Below are positions 1 through 7,161 of a DNA stretch of 64,000 bases, one piece after another. The stretch's first letter is position 1; every line of letters begins with the position of its first letter. The notes below the pieces were generated by a model. The model was not told the DNA's origin. It ran no database searches and was given only the letters and a program-made list of their open reading frames with translations. Origin of the DNA: Gleimia hominis (lineage in GTDB: Bacteria > Actinomycetota > Actinomycetes > Actinomycetales > Actinomycetaceae); assembly GCF_032085515.1 (NCBI RefSeq), contig NZ_JASXSX010000005.1:1-64000 (forward strand), read 5' to 3'. The position numbers and the translations under genes were made by a program.

Positions 1-32
1 AGACACCGCCACACACAAAACACATTAAACAA

Positions 33-68
33 TTTGGGGGCCGGCACACACTAGTGCCGGCCCCCAAA
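33..68. terminator. Perfect long hairpin, probable terminator
   Basis: A 12-bp GC stem (36-47 with 54-65) and a 6-nt loop are extended by T-A pairs at the base (33-35 with 66-68). No uridine run follows on the plus strand. The minus strand continues into weakly T-rich sequence. It probably ends a gene lying left of the window, but the direction cannot be decided. Confidence 0.6.
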
Positions 69-225
69 ACACACCCAAAACCACGCAGCACACAAACAAC
101 ACACACGCAAGCCACATAACACCCACAATCAACACGCCAAAACATTCTTTCCAAAACACAACCAGAACACCACAAAACACACGCAAACAACACGCACGTG
201 CTTGACCAAAACGCGCAAGGCAGAA
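62..225 (+). other. C/A-rich, G-poor unstructured tract
   Basis: On the plus strand this stretch is almost entirely A and C, with very few G or T, and shows no coding frame on that strand. It lies directly after the hairpin at 33-68. C-rich, G-poor unstructured RNA is the known signature of Rho loading (rut) sites, so a plus-strand transcript entering from the left could terminate here. The Rho role is inference. Confidence 0.35.
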
Positions 226-300
226 CCAGTGGCGAGGAATTGGCGTGTTAATGAGTTCTACGTATTTCCTCCCTAACCCGCCCGGCAGGCAGACAAGTCG

Positions 301-424
301 CAGGGATGCGATGCTCGGACGATGGCCGCGCAAATTCGCTATGCTCGAAGGATGTTTACGCAAGGACGCGATGCTTGAATGCTAGCTCAGCAAAGGCGCG
401 ATGCTCGCACGCTTGACTTACGTA
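301..424. repeat. Degenerate 30-bp tandem repeat, four units
   Basis: The core ATGCTYG recurs at 311, 341, 371 and 401, an exact 30-bp period. Each copy is preceded by a variable CGC-A-GG-like stretch. Copies differ at many positions. There is no credible gene in the 1-618 interval. The rest of it (425-618) must hold the promoter of the following gene, but no convincing -35/-10 pair was found. Confidence 0.7.
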
Positions 425-618
425 AGGCTTGTCATTTGGTGAGACTCGCAAGCACGTCGTCAGATGAGCTGTCGCTGCACTTGAAACCTATGTTGTTTAG
501 TTACCGGTTACCTAGAATTAAGATAGGTGCTAGCGAAAAAACTTGCGACGTGTAACACTAAGTTCGTGACTAATTGGCCACAATCCGTTAACTGAAGCTG
601 AGGAGCTTAGGAGAACGC

Positions 619-2892
619 ATGAATACGTTCAGACGAACCGCCGCAGCACTGGGAGTTTCCGCTCTCGCACTGCTGTCCTTCCCGCAAGCCGCGCTTGCTG
701 ACGATACAACCAGCGACGGCGGCGCTGATGTCGTAGAGCTGGACCTTTACAAACTCACAGACGTTCACGGTCACATAGACCAAGTCAAAAAAGACGGTAA
801 GGTAACAGAAGCAGGTATCGCATCCATGGGATGCTACCTAGATGCAGCCATGGCTGACAACAAAAACAGCTCATTCACCCTGCTTGGTGACAACATCGGC
901 GCGTCCCCTTACCTCTCCGCAGCGCTCAAAGACAACCCCACTATCGAAGCGCTAAACGAACTACACCCCGAGGCGTCAACCATCGGGAACCACGAACTAG
1001 ACATGGGGCAGGACGTATTCAAAGCTAGGGTAGATGGCTCAGACCCCGAGTTCGTACAGCTGCAATTCCCCTACCTCGGAGCCAACGTCGAAGGCCTCGG
1101 AGAATACAAAGCAGCAGACGGAACGATGAAACCCTACCTGGGGGACTACGTCATTAAAGAAATGCCAGCTGGCGCGAAAGTAGCGTTCATTGGCGCAATT
1201 GCACAAGACGTACCCTACAAACTGTCACCCAAAACAACAGAAGGCATGGAGTTCAACGATCCGATTGAACGGATCAATACACTCGCCAAAGACCTCAAAG
1301 AATCTGGTAAAGCAAACGTGGTCGTAGCCATGCTTGACGACGACGTTAAAAACAACTACCCGAAGATGGGTAAATACGTAGATGCCCTCATGGGTGGCGA
1401 CACGCACGTGCCATATGACTTTGACATGGTCTCCGGATCTGAGGGCAACAAACTCTCAGCAGTGGCCTCAGGAAGCTACACAGATAACCTGGGCCTCATA
1501 AAAATTAAATACAACACCAAAACCAACAAGGTTGTTGAATCAAACGCAGACCTTATTCCCGCAGCAAAAGTAGCCGAATGCGGGCAGAAGACGCAGATCC
1601 AAGAAAAGATTGACAAAGCCAAAGAAGCTTCCGAAGCTAAAGGAAACGAAATCATTTCTTCCAACGTGAATGGTCCATTTAAACGGGGCGTGTTCACAGA
1701 AGCAGGAGGGCGAACCTCACCGGGGTCAAACCGCGGGATTGAATCCTCCCTTGGCGACCTGGTTGCCGACTCATTTAAAGAACGCGTCAAAACCAAAGAA
1801 GGTGAAAGTGTTGACATCGGCATCATCAACGCCGGTGGTTTGCGCGAAGACCTGATCCCCAATGAAAAAGGTGAAGTCACCTACCAACAAACGTTCGCGG
1901 TACAACCATTCTCCAACTACGTGGGGTACACTTCCATCACCGGTGCGGACTTCAAAGAGCTCCTAGAGCAGCAGTGGAAGACCAATCTGAGCAGCCAAAA
2001 CTCGCGTCCAATGCTGAAACTAGGTTTGTCCTCAAACGTGTCCTACACGTACGACCCAGCTGCGGAGTTCGGGAAACGAATCACCTCCGTGCTGATCGAT
2101 GGTAAGCCCGTGCAAGCAGACAAGAAATACACAATTGGCTCATCCGTGTTCATCCTCGAAGGTGGGGACTCGTTCCCAGCAATCACCAAACAGGGGGACC
2201 CGATCGTGTCCGACGGGGTTGACCGCGACCTGTTCAACGACTACCTGAAGAGCAAAGACACCATTAAACCACGCGAAATCAAAGGCTCGGTAGGTGTAAC
2301 ACTACCGAAAGACCCAGTGGAAAACGGTAAAGAAATCTCGATTGCTCTACGCGGACTCTCATTCTCTGAAGGGCCATCCATCACCAAACAGGTGAGCGTG
2401 AAGGTTGGCGACACGGAAGCGAAAGCAAATGTAAACAACGACCTCACGGATGCGAACGCAGAAAATGAGAAAGCGATCATCACTACCGATGGTGCTGGGC
2501 AAGCCAGTGTCAAAGTGAAGGCGCAAGCGGACTGCGATGCGAACGCGGGCAAGAACGTGGCGCTACCGGTGCGAGTATCCACCGACTTTGGGGAAGTAGT
2601 GAAAGCAGACAACGGTCTTGCTGTAACTGTTAACTGCCCAAAGAAAGCGACCACACCTGGCACCAACCCGTCAGAAGGGGGCAACCAGCAAGGGGGCAAC
2701 CAAGGTAACCAAACCACACCGCCGGCAAACAACAACGCTGGTACAAAACCGGGCCACGTTGCGAACGGCAAGCAGCACAACGCAAGCGGGAAACTGGTTC
2801 GCACAGGTGCGCAAGTAACCGGTGCAGTAATCGGAGCTGCGGCACTTCTCGTACTAGGAGCCGGGCTAGTTTACGCAATGCGCCGCCGCTAA
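619..2892 (+). CDS. Cell-wall-anchored 5'-nucleotidase / metallophosphoesterase (UshA-like)
   Basis: A secreted enzyme expected to dephosphorylate extracellular nucleotides so that nucleoside and phosphate can be taken up. A signal peptide spans about residues 1-27, ending AALA. The metallophosphoesterase domain shows D48 and H50 (TDVHGH), GDN at 90-92, GNHE at 123-126 and a later GGDTH. The C-terminal 5'-nucleotidase domain (about 375-550) has the NAGGLRED substrate loop. A beta-rich domain (about 555-690) and a Gly/Asn/Gln-rich linker follow. The C-terminus is a sortase sorting signal: LVRTG at 726-730 in place of LPXTG, a hydrophobic helix, and a final RRR. The ATG has a good site (TTAGGAG). 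No sortase gene is in the window. The family is clear, the exact substrate is not. Confidence 0.88.
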   Translation: MNTFRRTAAALGVSALALLSFPQAALADDTTSDGGADVVELDLYKLTDVHGHIDQVKKDGKVTEAGIASMGCYLDAAMADNKNSSFTLLGDNIGASPYLSAALKDNPTIEALNELHPEASTIGNHELDMGQDVFKARVDGSDPEFVQLQFPYLGANVEGLGEYKAADGTMKPYLGDYVIKEMPAGAKVAFIGAIAQDVPYKLSPKTTEGMEFNDPIERINTLAKDLKESGKANVVVAMLDDDVKNNYPKMGKYVDALMGGDTHVPYDFDMVSGSEGNKLSAVASGSYTDNLGLIKIKYNTKTNKVVESNADLIPAAKVAECGQKTQIQEKIDKAKEASEAKGNEIISSNVNGPFKRGVFTEAGGRTSPGSNRGIESSLGDLVADSFKERVKTKEGESVDIGIINAGGLREDLIPNEKGEVTYQQTFAVQPFSNYVGYTSITGADFKELLEQQWKTNLSSQNSRPMLKLGLSSNVSYTYDPAAEFGKRITSVLIDGKPVQADKKYTIGSSVFILEGGDSFPAITKQGDPIVSDGVDRDLFNDYLKSKDTIKPREIKGSVGVTLPKDPVENGKEISIALRGLSFSEGPSITKQVSVKVGDTEAKANVNNDLTDANAENEKAIITTDGAGQASVKVKAQADCDANAGKNVALPVRVSTDFGEVVKADNGLAVTVNCPKKATTPGTNPSEGGNQQGGNQGNQTTPPANNNAGTKPGHVANGKQHNASGKLVRTGAQVTGAVIGAAALLVLGAGLVYAMRRR

Positions 2893-3012
2893 ACGGCACA
2901 ACGAAAGTAGTTCCGCAACCAAGCTAGCGCATAAACGCCCCACACCGGCAGGAAAACGGCCGCACACCGGTCAGAAAACGCTAGCGGACACAGGCAGCGA
3001 AACTACACAGAA

Positions 3013-3051
3013 GGTGGGCTGCAGTACCAATCCAATGGACTGCAGCCCACC
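3013..3051. terminator. Bidirectional hairpin between convergent genes
   Basis: A perfect 13-bp stem (3013-3025 with 3039-3051) with a 13-nt loop lies between the convergent nucleotidase and nitrite reductase genes. There is no T-run on either side. Position and symmetry suggest it ends transcription from both sides. Confidence 0.6.
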
Positions 3052-3086
3052 AGCATATCGGAGCGCAAATAAGGCCTCTGAAAGAT

Positions 3087-4556
3087 CTAATCCGTCACGT
3101 GCACAAGGCCAAGAGCGCCCTTCTCGGCATTCATCATCTGATGGTCAACGAACTTGTAAGTGCCCGCCTCTGGAAACACCATCTCGACAAAACCACCCTC
3201 CGAAGCATGCAAACCCAGAGTCTGAGCCCCCGCCCACTGAGGGGACGAACCGTTTCGCACCAGGTACGTACCTTCTTTGAACACGGTGTCGAACTGGCCG
3301 CCGATAACGTGGAAACTCGTTCCATAGTTCGGGCCGGCCGCCATCACCCAAAAACGCACGCGCTGACCAGTTTTAACTTCCAGCGGCTTCACGTTGTACT
3401 GATAGGGAATCCCATTAAAAACCACGTAGTCCGCAGTTCCCGCCATTGCCTTCCCCGCATCCGGTTCGTTCTTGTCATTGAGGTACACCTCGGACTGCAC
3501 CAGCGTGAACTCCTTGTCTACGGGCGACAAATTAGGCGGATCCACGATAACAGCCCCGTGCATTCCCGCTGACATGTGCATAGACATGGGCATCGCCCCA
3601 CAATGATAAAGCCACATTCCAGCCCGCTCAGCTTTGAACGTATACGTTAGGGACTCGCCCGGGGCTATCTGTCGCATAGGCTTATCCGGAGCTAGGAACG
3701 ACGCGTGGAAATCCACTGAATGATTCATAGTTCCCTTATTCACCAGCGTGACTTCGAAAGTATCCCCAACCTTCCCACGCAGCGTGGGGGCAACGGGCTT
3801 GCCGTTGAAAGACCAGATCGTGCGGTTCAGGCCAGCGCCCATGTCGAACTGACCTTCCCTCGCCTCCAACTTAACGCGGTGCACGTTTCCTGGTTTTAAG
3901 CGCGGTGCGGTCGCATCCACAGTTTGCGCTGCAGGCTGGTTCGTGAAGTCTCCCATGGGAAGAGTCCGTGTCTCGGTCCCTGCGCCCGCGGCACCACTAC
4001 TGCCGTGACCGCCATGGTCCGCGTTGTCACCGCGGGCACTATTGTCACTGGGATCAGAGTGATTGTTGTTGGAAGAACCAGGATTGTCGCCGTCGGCGGC
4101 CTTAGTAGTTGTAATATCCAGCGTCATTCCCATTTGCCGGTGGCCGGGCAGCGTACACCACCCTTGAGTTGCTTCAGAAACCACACCGGCTTCAAGGGTC
4201 ACGGATTCGCCGGGTTGCACAAATCCTGTTTTTGGTCCGGTCTCCAGCTCCAGATCGTGAATCATCGTGTCCTCGTTCTTGAGGTGGATGGTCACCGAAG
4301 CTCCAGCTTTAACCTCGATCTTGTTTGGAACAAACTGCATTCCTTTAATCACGATATCCACGGTTTGGGTTTCCCCACTCGCTGCATGGCTAGCGCTAGT
4401 CTGATTCTGGGTATCGCCCGGCGAAGACGGTGGGTCCACGATTGCTAGTGAGGTGAACAGCACCGCAAATACCGCGGCCGCCGCCACCAGTAGGGGCCAG
4501 TTAGCCCCCGGGCTCGTGAGTTTCTTGTTTGCAGGGGAGATATTAAGCGGCTGCAT
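3087..4556 (-). CDS. nirK: Membrane-anchored copper nitrite reductase with extra N-terminal cupredoxin domain
   Basis: Predicted to reduce nitrite to nitric oxide on the outer face of the membrane. One N-terminal helix (about residues 20-40) anchors it. A first cupredoxin domain (about 65-150) has type-1 copper ligands in MIHDLEL and WCTLPGHRQMGM. A His/Asn/Asp/Gly-rich linker (about 150-200) follows. The two-domain nitrite reductase core keeps every key residue: NHSVDFHA (type-1 His, catalytic Asp, type-2 His), YHC, MHMSAGM, the catalytic His in FHVIGG, and the last type-2 His in FVDHQ. The fused cupredoxin resembles three-domain NirK proteins and may feed electrons to the core (inference). 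The ATG is preceded by GGAGAAACC. It overlaps the upstream gene by 14 bp and is last in a three-gene operon. No nitric oxide reductase is nearby. Confidence 0.87.
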   Translation of the reverse strand: MQPLNISPANKKLTSPGANWPLLVAAAAVFAVLFTSLAIVDPPSSPGDTQNQTSASHAASGETQTVDIVIKGMQFVPNKIEVKAGASVTIHLKNEDTMIHDLELETGPKTGFVQPGESVTLEAGVVSEATQGWCTLPGHRQMGMTLDITTTKAADGDNPGSSNNNHSDPSDNSARGDNADHGGHGSSGAAGAGTETRTLPMGDFTNQPAAQTVDATAPRLKPGNVHRVKLEAREGQFDMGAGLNRTIWSFNGKPVAPTLRGKVGDTFEVTLVNKGTMNHSVDFHASFLAPDKPMRQIAPGESLTYTFKAERAGMWLYHCGAMPMSMHMSAGMHGAVIVDPPNLSPVDKEFTLVQSEVYLNDKNEPDAGKAMAGTADYVVFNGIPYQYNVKPLEVKTGQRVRFWVMAAGPNYGTSFHVIGGQFDTVFKEGTYLVRNGSSPQWAGAQTLGLHASEGGFVEMVFPEAGTYKFVDHQMMNAEKGALGLVHVTD

Positions 4557-5784
4557 GGTTTCTCCGAAGAAGTGCCTGGCGAACAGAAGCGTGGATAAGT
4601 ACTACAAACGACCACAACAGCGCGAGGCCCGCCAGTGCCCACCCCAGTGCGGAACCACCCGCGGGCAGCAGGAGGGCTGCGACACCACTCGCGTTGAGTA
4701 TGAAGAGCCGGACCTCACGGTACGAGTTTATGTACCGCAATGCGGTTTTAACGCACCGGGGCCCGCCTCCAATTAAAACTGGAAAAAGGTAGCTCATCGC
4801 GGCAAGCACGATCTGCACGACCCCCATCAGTACGATCGTGAGCGGGGTTTGCATGAGGGGACGCAAACCTCCGGCGCGCAGGGCAAGAACAGTGCCAACG
4901 GCGATCGCCACAAACCCAGCTACGACCCAGGCGAGGCCGCAAACTAAACTCAGGGCAGCGAAATCACCGGGGCGTTTCCCCCACCCAACCTTAAAGACAG
5001 GAACCAGCACAAGCAGCGCGCACAGCGAGTAAAGTCCAACGGCGAGGCACATGGCCTCAGGAGATTGAAACAAGGCCGCAACCCCAACGCCAAAAATACA
5101 CATAACCAACAGGGGAAGCGCGAGTTTAGCTGATTGCGCCGCACTTGGGTCCATGCGGGTGCGGAAAATGGTGGGGCCTAAAGTGACGAGCGTTCCCAGC
5201 AAAGTGAGCCCAATGAAGCCCGTCACGTTAACGAGGGCGTGGGCACTGGTGGCTGCCTCCCGCCAAGCTGAAACGCGTGATGGTGGGCTGCCAAGCATGT
5301 CCCAAACCGCGAAGAAAGCTAGCCCAATCCCAACGATAAGAAAGAAACACGCGAAAATGTAATAAGCGGCTAAGACCGCGAACTTCGACCGAAATGGTGC
5401 TTTAAGAAATGCAACTGCTAGTGCCGCGGCGTGCCAGCAAACTGCACCGAGAATCACAACACCACCTAATAGTGCGAACCGGAATGCGTGGGTGAACATG
5501 GCGCCCATCAGCACCACTGCACCCACCGTGAAGCAAATGAGCCGGGTGGTTTGCCCCGCGTCACCGCGATCCCCAAACCGCAATAACGCGGCCGCGAAAT
5601 GCCACGACCAAGTGAGAATCGAAGTGCCAATTAAACCGAGGGTAACCGTGTGCACACTGACCCACCACGGTTGCCCCAGCCAATGGGCATTATCCGTAAC
5701 GTTCACGACCAGGATGATGAGCGCGAAAACCACCCATGCGCTCAGTATGTGCCGCGAAACCACGTGTGCTTTAGTGTGCCGCAT
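4543..5784 (-). CDS. Polytopic membrane protein of the nirK operon (NnrS-like, tentative)
   Basis: A 413-residue protein with about ten to twelve hydrophobic segments, no soluble domain and several membrane-embedded histidines (in VSVHTVTLG, SWHFAAA, THAFRF, CWHAAA and SAHALVNVTG). This resembles haem/copper-binding membrane proteins of the NnrS type that accompany denitrification genes. It overlaps nirK by 14 bp downstream and the other membrane protein by 14 bp upstream, so the three are translationally coupled. It may deliver copper, protect against nitric oxide, or pass electrons to NirK. Those roles are inferred from context. The family call is tentative. Confidence 0.5.
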   Translation of the reverse strand: MRHTKAHVVSRHILSAWVVFALIILVVNVTDNAHWLGQPWWVSVHTVTLGLIGTSILTWSWHFAAALLRFGDRGDAGQTTRLICFTVGAVVLMGAMFTHAFRFALLGGVVILGAVCWHAAALAVAFLKAPFRSKFAVLAAYYIFACFFLIVGIGLAFFAVWDMLGSPPSRVSAWREAATSAHALVNVTGFIGLTLLGTLVTLGPTIFRTRMDPSAAQSAKLALPLLVMCIFGVGVAALFQSPEAMCLAVGLYSLCALLVLVPVFKVGWGKRPGDFAALSLVCGLAWVVAGFVAIAVGTVLALRAGGLRPLMQTPLTIVLMGVVQIVLAAMSYLFPVLIGGGPRCVKTALRYINSYREVRLFILNASGVAALLLPAGGSALGWALAGLALLWSFVVLIHASVRQALLRRNHAAA

Positions 5785-6973
5785 TATTATTCGCGTCTTT
5801 CAGACTAGATTTTTCGCGTGAGGCTGTGGGCGCTGGTATGTGTTGCGGTTTCGCCTCGCGTTTCTTGTGCCGGATCCACCAGGGACGCACCCCGGCTAGA
5901 GACAGCACGGAAAGGACAAACAGCAGTGTCGTCATGATGTTGAGCGCCCCGCCCCATTGCCAAAGAAACGTAATCTGGCGGGCAGCACCAAAAACAAACC
6001 GGATTATTAAACCAAGGTGCAATAGGGCCAGTGCCACCCATAGAACTGGGTGCAGCGGGATTGAGCGGTGCGCAATCGCGGGAATAATGATGGGGGCGTG
6101 CGCAAAAATCATGGACAGGGTGAAACCTAGCGTGATGGAGTGGATAAGCGTTTCATAAAGGAACCCGGCTTGCACGTTCCCACCCAGAATCCATATCAGA
6201 GCGCCCGTGAGCAACCAACCGTACCCGGCGAGCATGGCGGCGGCCATAAACCGGGCGAGCCCAGTTGCACGCACGGTTTTACGCGCAACGTCGAAGGTAA
6301 ACATCGCAAGCGTGAGTGCCGCCAATAAAAACCCGAGCACAGTTAAAGCAGCTGCGGGGGTGAAAAGCGTAAATGGTAACGTCGCGACGATGAGTGCGAC
6401 GAGGCCAAGAACCAGGTGCTCGCGGCCGGGGCGGGTGAACTCAATCCGCGCCAGTTCAAGGCGCTCACCAATAATGGTTAGCACGGGGAACATGAGGACG
6501 AAGCCAACGATAGCGGGTACTTCCCAGCCGCTGGTCCACAGAACTATCGCCCCTAGTGCGCTGACCGCACCTGCAAGTTCGATAGTGGTAGCGCCCGCCC
6601 ACTGGCGGCGTAAAAAGAGTCCGTAGAGACCGCACAGGGTGAGCATTCCTAAACTCATGCTGCTGCCGCATATGAGCCGGGGTGCGCCAAATGCGGCCAG
6701 CAGCGCACCGGCACCACTGAATACGGGTGCTGCGTACCCCCACAGTTTTTGGGCACTTACGGCGCGTTCCAATCCGATTGCGGTTCCAAGGAATCCGAAT
6801 ATCATAATGATTCCGTGGCGCAGTGCAAGTTCGGTGCTGTCAACGGGCGCCCATGCCCCCAGGCGGACGGCCGCGAAGTTTAGGCCCGCCAGGAGGCTGG
6901 CGCCGGCTAGGAGCAGGATTAGGACGCGTGGAAATACCCGCGGTTTGGAACGTGCTCTACTTTTGGTAACCAT
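5771..6973 (-). CDS. Polytopic membrane protein, first gene of the nirK operon (NnrS-like, tentative)
   Basis: A 400-residue protein with about twelve hydrophobic segments, a basic N-terminus and a hydrophilic C-terminal tail. The segment HSITLGFTLSMIFAHAPIII followed by HRSIPLHP recalls the His-bearing helices of NnrS-like proteins, where haem and copper are held. It begins the operon. An AGGAGG lies only two bases before the ATG, an unusually tight spacing, but no other start fits the hydrophobic N-terminus. It shares general architecture with the next gene but I could not align them convincingly. The 188 bp upstream must hold divergent promoters; no clear FNR-type palindrome was found. Confidence 0.5.
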   Translation of the reverse strand: MVTKSRARSKPRVFPRVLILLLAGASLLAGLNFAAVRLGAWAPVDSTELALRHGIIMIFGFLGTAIGLERAVSAQKLWGYAAPVFSGAGALLAAFGAPRLICGSSMSLGMLTLCGLYGLFLRRQWAGATTIELAGAVSALGAIVLWTSGWEVPAIVGFVLMFPVLTIIGERLELARIEFTRPGREHLVLGLVALIVATLPFTLFTPAAALTVLGFLLAALTLAMFTFDVARKTVRATGLARFMAAAMLAGYGWLLTGALIWILGGNVQAGFLYETLIHSITLGFTLSMIFAHAPIIIPAIAHRSIPLHPVLWVALALLHLGLIIRFVFGAARQITFLWQWGGALNIMTTLLFVLSVLSLAGVRPWWIRHKKREAKPQHIPAPTASREKSSLKDANNNAAH

Positions 6974-7161
6974 TGCCTCCTATTATTACAGAAAAACCCG
7001 TGTTTAATTAAGGTGTGGTAGTGAGCGTAGTATCACCCAACTAGGCGGGTCAGTGGTAGTTTTGGTCGGTACAATATTTGACGTAGATACCTGAGGTAGG
7101 GTCTGCAGCGACACGAGCCAGTGGCTCCTCGCTTAAATGAATCAAGTGAAGGCGTGAATCC

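Noticed and set aside
25..363. 112-residue minus-strand frame with decapeptide repeats
   Set aside because: Runs through the hairpin and the skewed C/A tract, has odd composition (Cys, Val, Trp rich) and no family features.
251..385. 44-residue plus-strand frame covering the 30-bp repeat
   Set aside because: No ribosome site, ends inside the repeat, and the repetitive peptide simply follows from the 30-bp DNA period.
301..424. Possible CRISPR array
   Set aside because: Units abut without unique spacers, copies are degenerate, and no cas genes are present. The same applies to the other tandem arrays.
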